Origin: Oscillospiraceae bacterium | GTDB lineage: Bacteria > Bacillota > Clostridia > Christensenellales > Aristaeellaceae | Length of the DNA stretch: 64,000 nt | Assembly (NCBI GenBank): GCA_031269355.1 | Contig: JAISZG010000034.1 | Location: forward strand, 1-64,000 | Direction: 5' to 3' | Shown here: positions 44,764-54,163 of the stretch, piece after piece | Layout of the letters: every line of letters begins with the position of its first letter | Position numbering within the stretch: the first letter of the stretch is position 1 | The notes under the pieces: model-generated | Database searches by the model: none | What the model was told of the DNA's origin: nothing | The model's input: only the letters and a program-made list of their open reading frames with translations | Position numbers and translations under genes: made by a program

Positions 44764-46149
44764 TCAAAACTCCAGCTTAGCCAGTATCGTCTCCACAAGC
44801 TTATCAATAGGCAGGCGCGTTTGTTCCATCGAGTCGCGATCGCGCAGCGTTACGGTTTTATCCTCCTGGGTTTGGAAATCGACAGTCACGCAATACGGAG
44901 TGCCTATCTCATCCTGCCGCCGATACCGCTTCCCTATAGAGCCGGTTTCGTCATAATCAACCATAAAATGCGGAGCGAGACGCTTATATATTTCGTTCGC
45001 CAATCCGCCCAGTTTATTCTTTTGAAGCGGGAGCACGCACGCCTTGAACGGAGCGAGCGCCGGATGCAAATGCAGAACGACTCGCGAGTCGCCCTCGCCA
45101 AGCGGCTGCTCCTCGTACGCGTCGCACAAAAACGCAAGCGATGCGCGATCCACGCCGAGCGACGGCTCCACGCAATATGGCACGAATCGTTCGTTCGTGA
45201 TAGGGTCAAGATACTCCATAGATTCGCCGGACGCCGTTTGATGCGCTTTCAGATCAAAATCCGTTCGATCCGCTATGCCCCATAGTTCGCCCCAGCCAAA
45301 AGGAAATTGATATTCAAAATCCGTAGTCGCCTTTGAATAATGCGACAGTTCCTCGGCATCATGATCGCGAAGCCGAAGATTTTCTTCCTTCATGCCCAGC
45401 GAAAGCAGGAAGTCGCGCGCATAGCCGCGCCAATACTCGAACCATTCCAAATCCTTACCCGGCTCGCAGAAAAATTCCAATTCCATCTGTTCGAATTCCC
45501 TGGTGCGGAATATAAAGTTTCCGGGCGTAATCTCGTTGCGAAACACCTTGCCTATCTGACAAACTCCCATAGGCAGCTTGCGCCTTGTGGAGCGCAGTAC
45601 GTTTTTAAAATTTACGAATATTCCCTGCGCAGTTTCGGGGCGCAGGTATATTTCGTTAGCGCCGTCCTCCGTCACGCCCTGGAATGTTTTAAACATCATA
45701 TTAAATTTGCGTATGCCTGTAAAATCAGTCTTGCCGCATAACGGGCAGGTAATGTTATGCTCCTTGATATATTGCTCCATTTTATCGTTAGGCCAGCCGT
45801 CCGCCTGAACAGGCGCTCCCTGTTTTGCGGTATGCTCTTCTATAAGTTTATCGGCGCGAAAGCGCGATTTGCACGCTTTGCAATCCATAAGTGGATCGTT
45901 GAAGTTGCCTACGTGACCCGAGGCGGCCCAAACGTTCCGATTCATCAATATCGCGCTGTCGATTCCAACGTTTGTCGGACTTTCCATAACGAACTTGCGC
46001 CACCACGCGCGCTTTACGTTGTTCTTAAACTCAACTCCAAGCGGACCGTAATCCCACGTATTCGCAAGGCCGCCGTATATCTCCGATCCTGGGAATATAA
46101 AGCCGCGGTTCTTGCACAGCGCGGCGAGTTTTTCCATAGTCAGCTGCAT
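44764..46149 (-). CDS. glyS: Glycyl-tRNA synthetase, single-chain type
   Basis: A 461-residue class II synthetase of the dimeric (eukaryote/archaea-like) type found in many Firmicutes. Motif regions include [20 protein letters not shown] at the N terminus, [15 protein letters not shown], the motif 2 stretch [20 protein letters not shown], and [10 protein letters not shown] at motif 3. A cysteine set ([11 protein letters not shown] and CPLCGKTDF) fits the zinc-binding insertion. The start at 46149 follows AAAGGA. It lies 65 bases after galT on the same strand, too short for a T-box leader. Confidence 0.95.
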   Translation of the reverse strand: MQLTMEKLAALCKNRGFIFPGSEIYGGLANTWDYGPLGVEFKNNVKRAWWRKFVMESPTNVGIDSAILMNRNVWAASGHVGNFNDPLMDCKACKSRFRADKLIEEHTAKQGAPVQADGWPNDKMEQYIKEHNITCPLCGKTDFTGIRKFNMMFKTFQGVTEDGANEIYLRPETAQGIFVNFKNVLRSTRRKLPMGVCQIGKVFRNEITPGNFIFRTREFEQMELEFFCEPGKDLEWFEYWRGYARDFLLSLGMKEENLRLRDHDAEELSHYSKATTDFEYQFPFGWGELWGIADRTDFDLKAHQTASGESMEYLDPITNERFVPYCVEPSLGVDRASLAFLCDAYEEQPLGEGDSRVVLHLHPALAPFKACVLPLQKNKLGGLANEIYKRLAPHFMVDYDETGSIGKRYRRQDEIGTPYCVTVDFQTQEDKTVTLRDRDSMEQTRLPIDKLVETILAKLEF

Positions 46150-46214
46150 TTTTGATATCCTTTCATGATAATGCAATATTGTTTATATATGCTTCGCGCG
46201 CGAATTTATTCGCG

Positions 46215-47777
46215 TTACGACTTACTCTGAGCCGTAACAAAGCCGACGGATTCCAGGAAACGCACAAAGCCGTTGCGTCCGGAACCGTCCTGCTTAAATA
46301 CACCCGCGTCTTCAAGAACGCGCACGCATTTTTCAGCCAGCGCGTCCCTCAATATACGCTCCGCGGAATCGCTTGGCTGATCGCAGCCATATCGCTTTAC
46401 CAGCGAGCTGATCCATTCGTCGTGTTTCGCCAGAGGATCGTCCGCTTCATGCCGCGCAAAACACTTCCCGTCCGTCAGAGCAAATCTAAGCGCGTTTAGT
46501 TCCGTCATCAACCGACCGGGCAGTATAAACATACCCATTACTTCGATTAGTCCTATGTTTTCCTTTTTTATATGATGCAATTCACTATGCGGATGAAACA
46601 ACCCTAATGGATGTTCTTGAGTAGCCCGGTTGTTGCGCAGCACCAGATCGAGAGCGTATTCATTTTTCAACCGACGCGCTATCGGCGTGACCGTATTGTG
46701 GAGAATCGAATTCGTCCGCGCGAGTACGCCCAGCGACGGATCAGAGTATTTATTCCACGCGGTTCGAATAAGTTCCGCCATTCCAACAATCGATTGCCGA
46801 TCCTCGCCCGTCAAACGCAGCGCGGTCATCGGCCAGCGCAGCATAGATACGCGTACGCGCGGATACATTGGATGCGTCGCCCTCGCGAACACATCCGCCT
46901 TTTCCATCGGGAATATATATTTCCCGCCTTGAAAATGATTATGGTTTAGTACCGATCCGCCAACGATAGGCAGATCGGCGTTCGAGCCGATAACATAATG
47001 CGGGAATCGATCAAGAAAATCGAATAGTTTACGGAACGTAGACACGTCGATCCGCATCGGAGAATGCGTCTCCGCAAATACTATGCAATGTTCCGGAAAA
47101 TATCGATATGGTGAAAACTGAAACCGCCAGCGTTCGCCATCCAATTCGATCGGCAGCGTCCGCAGCGTCTGTCTAGCGGGGAAGCCTGGTCTGCCCGCGT
47201 AACCTTCGTTTTCAAGGCAGAGCATGCAGGCGGGATATTCAGTTTCGCGAGCGCTATCGATATCCGCCAGCGCGGCGATATCCCGAGGATCCTTCTCCGG
47301 CTTGGACAGGTTGATAGTTATCTCAAGCGCTCCGTATGGTGACGGTGCAAAATACCGTTCGTTTTTGGCGATAGCAATTTCATTTATATATCCGTTAGTA
47401 ACACATAATTGATTAAACCACGCGCACGCCGAATCGATGCCGGATATGCGCTCGATAGTCTCGAAGCGATTGCGAAACGCTTCCGGAGAAGGCGTGAGAA
47501 GCCCCATCAGCTTCACGCCAAACCGTTCGCGCGCAGAAGGCGAATCGCCTATAAGTCCGCGTTCTGCGGCATATGCGTTCAATGCATCCAAAGCTTCAGA
47601 AAGCGGAATTTCCTTTGCGTCGTCCAACCCATACCCATCGGTGGGCGCAGACAAACCAAACGCGTCCAGCAGTGCGTTTCGCGCGTAATTAACATCCTCT
47701 GGGGGCAGCAGCCCGACGCGCACCGCATACAGCAAAAGGGATTCCAAAGCGCTAAGCGGCGTGATAGAATCCGACAA
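46215..47777 (-). CDS. galT: Galactose-1-phosphate uridylyltransferase, class II
   Basis: A 520-residue Leloir-pathway enzyme of the Firmicute class II type, which exchanges UMP between UDP-glucose and galactose 1-phosphate. Typical stretches are GSVLNHNHFQGGKYIFP, with the catalytic HxH-type histidines, and HPHSELHHIKKENIGLIEVM near the C terminus. The TTG start at 47777 (MSDSITPLSALESLL) is supported by GGAGGGAG four bases upstream; a frame beginning six codons earlier would hide that site. No galK or galE is near. It may be cotranscribed with glyS. Confidence 0.92.
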   Translation of the reverse strand: MSDSITPLSALESLLLYAVRVGLLPPEDVNYARNALLDAFGLSAPTDGYGLDDAKEIPLSEALDALNAYAAERGLIGDSPSARERFGVKLMGLLTPSPEAFRNRFETIERISGIDSACAWFNQLCVTNGYINEIAIAKNERYFAPSPYGALEITINLSKPEKDPRDIAALADIDSARETEYPACMLCLENEGYAGRPGFPARQTLRTLPIELDGERWRFQFSPYRYFPEHCIVFAETHSPMRIDVSTFRKLFDFLDRFPHYVIGSNADLPIVGGSVLNHNHFQGGKYIFPMEKADVFARATHPMYPRVRVSMLRWPMTALRLTGEDRQSIVGMAELIRTAWNKYSDPSLGVLARTNSILHNTVTPIARRLKNEYALDLVLRNNRATQEHPLGLFHPHSELHHIKKENIGLIEVMGMFILPGRLMTELNALRFALTDGKCFARHEADDPLAKHDEWISSLVKRYGCDQPSDSAERILRDALAEKCVRVLEDAGVFKQDGSGRNGFVRFLESVGFVTAQSKS

Positions 47778-47976
47778 AATTCTCCCTCCGTTCAACGTTA
47801 ACTGTATTCCGGTTTTCGTCGGCTGTCAAGTGGAAAAAAAATTGGCGAGCGGCTTGGCGGCAATAGAAAATATACGAACGACGATAAACGTGAACGCAAA
47901 ATTCGATGCGCGATTTCTCACGCCATCGAATCAGTTTTTTTAGCGGCTGCAGATGCGATATCGGTTTAAGCGAATC

Positions 47977-50900
47977 TCAATAGGCAAACGACAACTGCAC
48001 TGGACCGCCGATCATATTGCCTTCAGCATCTACAGAGCGGAACACGAATGCGGAAATGTCGGTTCCGGAAGCGGCGGGAGCGTCGTATACCACGCGTACG
48101 GATTCATTATTTTCCGCCCACTGGAACGACACGCCTTTTACTCCGCTTATCGCAAGGCCAAAGTCATTGGGATTCACGGGCGCGCTGAACTCGATCGTAG
48201 CGCCGGTAGCGTCGGCCGATGCAACGGATAGAACGGCGCCGTACGCGGACTCTACCGCTTCGCTGTTCGTGGGACGAATTTCGGAAACGGGCTTCAAGTC
48301 GCCATTCTCATCATAGTCAGAGCGCCAGTTGCCAAGGATAGGCCAGTATTCCTCGCCCTCGGGCAAACCGCTCTTCGGCGTGTTCTGAAGCAGATTCGGC
48401 TTCCAAACGGGAGTTTGCGGCGTCAAGGTTTTGTAAGTAGGACGGAAACGCATGCGCGTGGTTGTCGCGAGGGGGTTGGTTGCGTTCGGATCATACTTTT
48501 CGTATTCGACATCCAGTGCGATTACGTAGCCTTGGAGCGCTTCAATTTTCGCGTTGCGGATGCCGAACACAACCTTGTCGCCCAGGGGAACTCTATAACC
48601 CTCCGTATCCGGATAAAGGATTAGCGTAGCTCCGTAGGGCTGCAGATAACCGCTTTGCGGCAGCGTGGAGGTGCCTGCGTTGACCTTATTGTCATAGTCG
48701 TAGATATCCGCAGGGATTGCCTTGCCGTCGATGTAAAGGCGTACCGGGTCGGTATAGCTGTTATAGTTCACCAGCGGCGTTGTGAACGCCACGCCGGAAC
48801 CAACGTCGTGACCGAGCGCGCTGTTGTCGGAAATCGAATGACGAAGCGCGTCGTTAACGGTCCAACCGCTGATTTCGATGGTTTTGGAATCTTTGCCGCC
48901 TATTGCCGTCGCCGTATACTGGCCGGCTTTCGCCTCTGATTCCGTCAATGATATTGTGGCAATGCCGTCTTCAACATCGCCGGTGAGCTTTGTCACGCCG
49001 TCTGTCAGAATCAGCTCCACAGTGTCCGCGTCCGTATGGAAAGTAAACGTAAGCGGCACGCCTTCGGTTACGCTGTTCGATTCGGTCCAAAGAACGTGCT
49101 TGTCGGGACGCGACCAGTCGATGTAAGCGCTGGGCAGGAAATAAGGATTGCGAGACATAGCGGCGACGCTGTCAAATGTTTTGGTCGGGAGAATTGTGCC
49201 GCTGCCGTCCGCCGCCGCCAAACCGTCGCCTTCGCCTGTAGCGGCGTTGATGGTAAGGGTTTCGTGATATTTGCGGACAAGCTCGTCAACGCCGTAGTAT
49301 TCGTGATCCATAATCGCGATCAGGTCCGGCAAATCGCGATCCTGGTTTGCGTGAGCCTGATCGCGTATGATCATGCCGATATTATCGCCCTGGCCTATGT
49401 ACTCATAAACTTCCGCCGCCGCATCCATCGTAACCACGGTGGAGGGCGAGTTTAGCCAAGCGTCCTGTCCCTCGCCCGACCAGCAAATGAAGTAGCGATT
49501 TTCCGCCGTCGTGGCGAACGCCGCAACCATAGCGTGTAGGTCGAACGGGGTGTTGTCCGCAAGGTCGGGACGAACGGTGAAGATTTGCGCGCGGTCGGAG
49601 AACCAGTGATCTTCGCCGCTGTTCTGAATTGCGCGCTGAATGCTTTCGTTCAATCCATACGCATAATCATGAACCACGACGCCGGTTGCGCTGTTCTGAA
49701 CGGGAGGTTCATAACTGAACAGCTGACCTTCGGTTGAATAGCGGAAGCCCGTCAATCCTCCTCCGCCCGGATCGCTCAAAGCGATAATATCAAAGCGGGT
49801 GTTGCCGTTATCGCCGGTATCATAGAAACCGCCGACGAACGCGCGCTTTGCCATATTGGAGCAGCCCATTATGGCGGAGCTGTATACGTCGATATCGGGG
49901 ATAACAACATTGGGGTGAAGAAGCGCCTTCTCTTCATCGGAGAGAAGCATATAGTTTTCAATCGCGTCAAGCGCTCGGCTTGCCATCCAACCGGTGTGCA
50001 TCAAGTCGCCGCTGTCAACCTCATATGAAGTTTTGATTGTATTATCGTTATATACAATGGGATCTTCAGGAGGATAAAGGGCTTCATAGCGACTGATCTG
50101 CCCGGCGTCCGGGTTATTGCTGTCGTCAACAGCTATGTAAGCATATCCGTTTTCGATAAGCGTCCTAATTTGCTGTTCGGAAATTCCGCCAACCTGAACC
50201 AGCACAGGATAACCCGCGCCGTTGCGGCTTGCTTTTTCATCGCGAACAACGCCGTCCACAACAGGAGGTTCTTCGGGGAAGCGAATGTTGAATTTGTGCG
50301 TTACGCCCTCTGAAGCTTCTGGGGAACGGTACGCCTCGTTGGCGGGATTCGTATCCTTTATAAGGATACTTACGGTTTTTGTAGGAAGCAGCGTTTCCGT
50401 TACTATGTCCGTATGATCTTCCCAGGTGTCGCCGTCTTCCCAGTCGGCATAATCGCCGGGGGAAACAAACGTATCTCCCGAATGCACATAGGTTTTGATC
50501 GGGCTATAGTTGGAATAATAAATGCCTTCGCCGCGGCTTGTACGATCCTGAACCGTTAGGTTATATGAACCTTCCGGAAGCGCGGGAAGCTCGGTCCAGC
50601 CGCGTGCGGTGGATTCGCCTTGATTTATATCGGCGACCCATGCATAGCTGAAGTTGTCGTTGATCGCCGTAATCGTGGTATCGCTCTTGAGCGGGTCAAG
50701 GCGGTTGCCGAACACATAGTAGCTGAGCATATCCTTGAGTTCGGCGGCGCGCGCTTCCCATTCTTCTTCCGAATCTACTCTGCCGCTACCGTTAGGATCG
50801 GCGGATTCATTGAAGAATTCAAACAAATCAGGCAGGCTGAAATTGTCAGGAAGCGTTTCCAGGTCGCTTGGATATGGGAAATACGAACGCGGCGCTTCCG

Positions 50901-51006
50901 CGTTATCAACCGCAGCCGATGCCGCGCCTGCGGCAAGCGCAATCGCCGACAGAGCGACAATAGCCGCAAGAGCCACGCTAAACGCGCGTTTGAGTAATTT
51001 TCGCAT
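47977..51006 (-). CDS. Large secreted protein with a glucuronoyl esterase (CE15)-like domain
   Basis: A 1009-residue protein with a signal peptide (to about residue 31, ending AAGAASA). The N-terminal half (about 35-620) resembles CE15 4-O-methyl-glucuronoyl methylesterases, which split lignin-glucuronoxylan ester links: it has an ELKDMLSYYVFGNRL entry segment, an IMGCSNMAKRAFVGGFYDT segment at about 376-395 matching the GCSRxGK nucleophile motif, RFDIIALSDPGGGGLTGFR after it, and a possible catalytic His in MDHEYYGVDELV. The motif's usual Arg is Asn here. The C-terminal half has Ig-like beta domains. No anchor or lipobox. GAGGAG precedes the ATG. Divergent from a sugar ABC operon. Confidence 0.75.
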   Translation of the reverse strand: MRKLLKRAFSVALAAIVALSAIALAAGAASAAVDNAEAPRSYFPYPSDLETLPDNFSLPDLFEFFNESADPNGSGRVDSEEEWEARAAELKDMLSYYVFGNRLDPLKSDTTITAINDNFSYAWVADINQGESTARGWTELPALPEGSYNLTVQDRTSRGEGIYYSNYSPIKTYVHSGDTFVSPGDYADWEDGDTWEDHTDIVTETLLPTKTVSILIKDTNPANEAYRSPEASEGVTHKFNIRFPEEPPVVDGVVRDEKASRNGAGYPVLVQVGGISEQQIRTLIENGYAYIAVDDSNNPDAGQISRYEALYPPEDPIVYNDNTIKTSYEVDSGDLMHTGWMASRALDAIENYMLLSDEEKALLHPNVVIPDIDVYSSAIMGCSNMAKRAFVGGFYDTGDNGNTRFDIIALSDPGGGGLTGFRYSTEGQLFSYEPPVQNSATGVVVHDYAYGLNESIQRAIQNSGEDHWFSDRAQIFTVRPDLADNTPFDLHAMVAAFATTAENRYFICWSGEGQDAWLNSPSTVVTMDAAAEVYEYIGQGDNIGMIIRDQAHANQDRDLPDLIAIMDHEYYGVDELVRKYHETLTINAATGEGDGLAAADGSGTILPTKTFDSVAAMSRNPYFLPSAYIDWSRPDKHVLWTESNSVTEGVPLTFTFHTDADTVELILTDGVTKLTGDVEDGIATISLTESEAKAGQYTATAIGGKDSKTIEISGWTVNDALRHSISDNSALGHDVGSGVAFTTPLVNYNSYTDPVRLYIDGKAIPADIYDYDNKVNAGTSTLPQSGYLQPYGATLILYPDTEGYRVPLGDKVVFGIRNAKIEALQGYVIALDVEYEKYDPNATNPLATTTRMRFRPTYKTLTPQTPVWKPNLLQNTPKSGLPEGEEYWPILGNWRSDYDENGDLKPVSEIRPTNSEAVESAYGAVLSVASADATGATIEFSAPVNPNDFGLAISGVKGVSFQWAENNESVRVVYDAPAASGTDISAFVFRSVDAEGNMIGGPVQLSFAY

Positions 51007-51035
51007 CGTTTTCTCCTCGTGTAATGTAGTAGCGG

Positions 51036-51113
51036 TTAGTTCACAAGCAACCGCCCAAAACTTGCTGCCCCGCAATCGTGCAGGATACCGGATTTCGACA
51101 AAGTAGAATGCAT
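51036..51113 (-). CDS. Possible leader peptide upstream of the CE15-like gene
   Basis: A 25-codon frame, MHSTLSKSGILHDCGAASFG and a short tail, with an excellent ribosome binding site (AAAGGAG four bases before ATG), better than that of the main gene. It ends 29 bases before the esterase start and is in another frame. It may be a leader that couples or attenuates expression, or simply a chance frame. Confidence 0.4.
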   Translation of the reverse strand: MHSTLSKSGILHDCGAASFGRLLVN

Positions 51114-51140
51114 TGTACTCCTTTCCTTCTTTTTTGATTT

Positions 51141-51169
51141 AGTATAAGCCTCAACCAAAGCAGTTTCCA
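51141..51169 (-). promoter_or_regulatory. Promoter of the CE15-like gene
   Basis: On the minus strand TGGAAA (51169-51164) and TATACT (51146-51141) are 17 bases apart; the leader frame starts about 20 bases after the expected transcription start. Confidence 0.5.
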
Positions 51170-51324
51170 TATACACAATATAGATTTTTTATGCTTTCTT
51201 CATATTGCAACCGGTTCCACTATGATCGTTTCTCCGCGAGGCGAAGTCGTTTTGCCCGGTCAAGCTAGCTGTCGCGATGCGCGTCGCGCTTTTGCTCTGC
51301 GCGGCTGTCAATTGGCGGCGCGGA

Positions 51325-51380
51325 TATAGGGAACCGCCCCCAACTCCAAAGATGAGGCAGGGCGATTCGCCGCGTGTAGA
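51325..51380 (+). repeat. Degenerate dispersed palindromic repeat (forward, intergenic)
   Basis: TAGGGAACCGCCCCCAACTC, then GGCAGGGCGATTCGCCGCG aligns with the forward repeat but with many changes. It lies between the divergent esterase and sugar transporter genes. Confidence 0.4.
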
Positions 51381-51465
51381 CTGTATTGGATTGAAGTAGC
51401 CGGTCATCAGCGCGATGCTCGGCGCATTTGTTTATAATATGGCACAGCCATTTCAATTTCAGACA

Positions 51466-51494
51466 TTTACAATGGCCTCTTGTATTAATATAAT
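51466..51494 (+). promoter_or_regulatory. Promoter of the sugar ABC operon
   Basis: TTTACA at 51466-51471 and TATAAT at 51489-51494 with a 17-base spacer, 45 bases before the first gene. Confidence 0.75.
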
Positions 51495-51539
51495 ACATAT
51501 GATAGCGGATAAAATGATCCGTGTTCCGGAGGTTCGATA

Positions 51540-53039
51540 ATGCCGTCGAATGTGCTTCTCCAAATGTCGGGAATAAGCAAAACGTTTCCTGGCGTACGCG
51601 CGCTGGAAGATGTTTCCTTCACGCTTCGCGCCGGTGAAATCCACGCGCTGGTCGGTGAAAACGGCGCCGGAAAGTCTACGTTTATTAAGGTGCTGGCGGG
51701 AGTGCACACGCCTGATTCCGGTTCGATTCGCTTGAACGATCGGCTAGTAACCCTGCGCACGCCGCTGGATGCGCAGCGGCTAGGCATTGCCGCGATACAT
51801 CAGCATGCCGCGCTATATCCGGATTTGAGCGTTGAGGAGAATATATTTATTGGCCACGAATTTCTGAGAGGCGGCATCATTCGCTGGCGCAGAACACGCC
51901 GCGAGGCGAAGCGGCTGCTCGACGAGATCGGCGCGGCGATAAGCCCTTCAGAATCCGTGGGAGCGTTGTCGGTGGCAAAGCGGCAGATGGTCGAAATCGC
52001 GAAGGCGCTAAGCGTCAACGCGTGTATTCTAATAATGGATGAACCAACCGCCGCTTTATCTAAACGAGAAAGCGTAGAACTATACGAAATCAGCCGCCGC
52101 CTCCGCGCGCAGGGCACGGCGATTATATTGATATCACATCGATTTGAGGATGTATTTGGCCTGGCAGATAGAGTGACGGTGCTGCGCGATGGGCGCGGCA
52201 TTGGCACGTGGGACATTGGCGATGTAGATGAATCAAAATTGGTAAACCATATGGTCGGCAGAGAGTTGACGCAATTTTATCCCAAGAAGCCGACCGCGCC
52301 CGGAAGAACGCTTCTCGAAGTGAAAGGCCTTGGCCGAATGGGTTCGTATCGAGATGTGTCGCTGTCAGTGCGCGCGGGAGAAATAGTAGGGCTGACGGGT
52401 TTGGTCGGAGCCGGACGTACGGAGGTAGTTGAAACCCTGTTTGGCGCGGCGCGCGCAGATACAGGCAGCATCAATTGGGAGGGTAAGCGGGTTCAGATAC
52501 GCTGCCCTTTGGACGCAATGAGGCTTGGAATAGGTATGCTGCCGGAGGATAGACAGATAGAAGGATTGCTGCTTCCATGGTCGGTCGGGCGGAATATAAC
52601 GCTGCCATCTCTTGATACGCATAGCCGCAAAGGCTTTCTCTCTGCGCGAACGGAACGCCGCGTCGCGGATCTGCACAAGGAAAAATTGAGCATTAAAGCG
52701 CCTTCCGTAGATACGCCGACGGTATCGCTGTCCGGCGGAAACCAGCAAAAAGTCGTGCTAGGAAAATTGCTGGCTACTAAACCAAAGCTGCTGCTGCTGG
52801 ACGAACCTACAAAGGGCGTCGATGTGGGAAGCAAAGCCGCCATTTATGAGATTATGTCCGATCTGGCGGCTCAGGGCATAGGCATACTGATGGTCTCCTC
52901 GGAGATGCCGGAGGTGATGCATATGGCCGACCGCATAATTGTAATGCGCGAGGGGCGTGTTTCAGCGGCGTTTGATGCGGACGAATATGATCAAAACCGC
53001 ATACTTGAAGCTATGATTCCCGTAGCTATAGGATCATAA
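51540..53039 (+). CDS. Sugar ABC transporter ATPase, tandem domain (RbsA/RhaT/LsrA type)
   Basis: A 499-residue ATPase with two nucleotide-binding domains. The first has GENGAGKSTFIKVLAG, LSVAKRQMVEIAKAL and LIMDEPTAALS; the second has a degenerate P-loop GLVGAGRTEVVE, LSGGNQQKVVLGKLLA and LLLDEPTKGVDVGSK. This asymmetry is standard in the CUT2 sugar importers. Order of the operon (ATPase, permease, permease, binding protein) matches lsrACDB and resembles rhamnose systems. GGAGG precedes the ATG. First gene after a strong promoter. Confidence 0.93.
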   Translation: MPSNVLLQMSGISKTFPGVRALEDVSFTLRAGEIHALVGENGAGKSTFIKVLAGVHTPDSGSIRLNDRLVTLRTPLDAQRLGIAAIHQHAALYPDLSVEENIFIGHEFLRGGIIRWRRTRREAKRLLDEIGAAISPSESVGALSVAKRQMVEIAKALSVNACILIMDEPTAALSKRESVELYEISRRLRAQGTAIILISHRFEDVFGLADRVTVLRDGRGIGTWDIGDVDESKLVNHMVGRELTQFYPKKPTAPGRTLLEVKGLGRMGSYRDVSLSVRAGEIVGLTGLVGAGRTEVVETLFGAARADTGSINWEGKRVQIRCPLDAMRLGIGMLPEDRQIEGLLLPWSVGRNITLPSLDTHSRKGFLSARTERRVADLHKEKLSIKAPSVDTPTVSLSGGNQQKVVLGKLLATKPKLLLLDEPTKGVDVGSKAAIYEIMSDLAAQGIGILMVSSEMPEVMHMADRIIVMREGRVSAAFDADEYDQNRILEAMIPVAIGS

Positions 53040-53086
53040 GCGTTACTTAGTATTATATATTTATTATCCCGACAGGAGGCGCCAAA

Positions 53087-54163
53087 ATGCAGCGTCCCAC
53101 TCAAACCAAACCATCGCTGGCGTTTCTGCTGGTGCGCTACCGGGAGTTTCCGCTGCTGGCAGTATTCGCGTTGCTTCTCATAGGGGTAAATCTTCGCATC
53201 CCTGGATATTTAAATAATAATTATTTAAACGTACTTAAAGGCGCGTCCATCAACATGGTTATGGCTTCCGGAATGCTGCTTGTACTGCTAATCGGGTCGA
53301 TAGACATATCAGTATCAGCGACGCTCGCGCTTTCCGGCGCGATCGCCGGTATGCTTATGCGCGAGGGCGTGATCGATTCCTCCGCGCTGATGTTCGCGGC
53401 GGGGATTCTAATAGGCGCGTCGGTAGGCGCGCTGAACGGATTATTAATGTCATACGGAAGAATTCTCCCCATAATAGTTACGCTTGGCATGAGCTATATA
53501 ACCCGCGCGCTAATACCAATGGACTGGCTGCTGGGTTTGAACAAGATAGCGCGAATTAATTTAACCGACGGATTCAAAACGCTTTTATTGGATCGAGGTT
53601 TCCTGACGCTGCCCATGCTGGTGTGGATAGCCGCAGTCGTACCCGTTATTATCGGATTATTCCTGAGATACACTCGCCTGGGGCGGGATATATACGCGGT
53701 AGGCTCCAACGAATCCGCCGCGCGGGTTCGCGGCGTTCGCGTTGAGCGCGTGAAGCTTTTCGCGCATACGGTATGCGGAGCTACCGCCGGGCTTGCCGGA
53801 ATTCTTTGGCTGGGTTATTACAACGCGATTGAAAAGTCGACCGCGACGGGTGACGAGATGTTCACCATTGCGGCATGCGTGCTGGGCGGGGTATCGGTAA
53901 CTGGCGGATATGGAAAGATGACCGGCGTCGTAATAGGAGCGCTTATGATCGCGACTATAAACAGCGCGATTCCACAGCTTCGCATAGGAAGCTCTATGAT
54001 AACGGAATTTATAAAGGGGATTCTGCTGCTCGGCGCGATACTGCTCAACGTCGCGGTGCGTCGAACGGCGGGGCGCCTTGAGCGGGCGCGGGTATGGGGC
54101 GCGGGCACATCCAATTCGGGGGCGTCGGGTGCAGAACCCCCGGCAAAAAGGAGGGTGATGTAA
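53087..54163 (+). CDS. Sugar ABC transporter permease (CUT2) with repeat-derived C terminus
   Basis: A 358-residue permease of the RbsC/LsrC family with about 8-10 helices; the conserved cytoplasmic loop is seen in AVGSNESAARVRGVRV (about 204-219) and GMLLVLLIGSIDISVSAT. The last 25 residues (about 334-358) are not typical: they are encoded by a reverse copy of the dispersed palindromic repeat and end in RRVM. The Shine-Dalgarno site of the next gene, AAGGAGGG, lies directly after the repeat. The stop TAA is followed at once by the next ATG. Confidence 0.9.
   Translation: MQRPTQTKPSLAFLLVRYREFPLLAVFALLLIGVNLRIPGYLNNNYLNVLKGASINMVMASGMLLVLLIGSIDISVSATLALSGAIAGMLMREGVIDSSALMFAAGILIGASVGALNGLLMSYGRILPIIVTLGMSYITRALIPMDWLLGLNKIARINLTDGFKTLLLDRGFLTLPMLVWIAAVVPVIIGLFLRYTRLGRDIYAVGSNESAARVRGVRVERVKLFAHTVCGATAGLAGILWLGYYNAIEKSTATGDEMFTIAACVLGGVSVTGGYGKMTGVVIGALMIATINSAIPQLRIGSSMITEFIKGILLLGAILLNVAVRRTAGRLERARVWGAGTSNSGASGAEPPAKRRVM
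54085..54147 (-). repeat. Dispersed palindromic repeat at the end of a permease gene (reverse)
   Basis: GCGCGGGTATGGGGCGCGGG, AATTCGGGGGCGTCGGG and CAGAACCCCCGGC. It is translated as SGASGAEPP, the same core peptide in the same frame as in the lipase-like gene. It lengthens the permease by about 20 residues. Confidence 0.7.

Noticed and set aside
46150-46214. T-box leader before glyS
   Set aside because: Only 65 bases separate glyS from galT, too short, and no T-box sequence is present.
51205-51219. Catabolite response element-like sequence (TTGCAACCGGTTCCA) between the esterase and sugar operon
   Set aside because: It fits only a relaxed form of the CcpA consensus and is not placed over either promoter; too weak to list.
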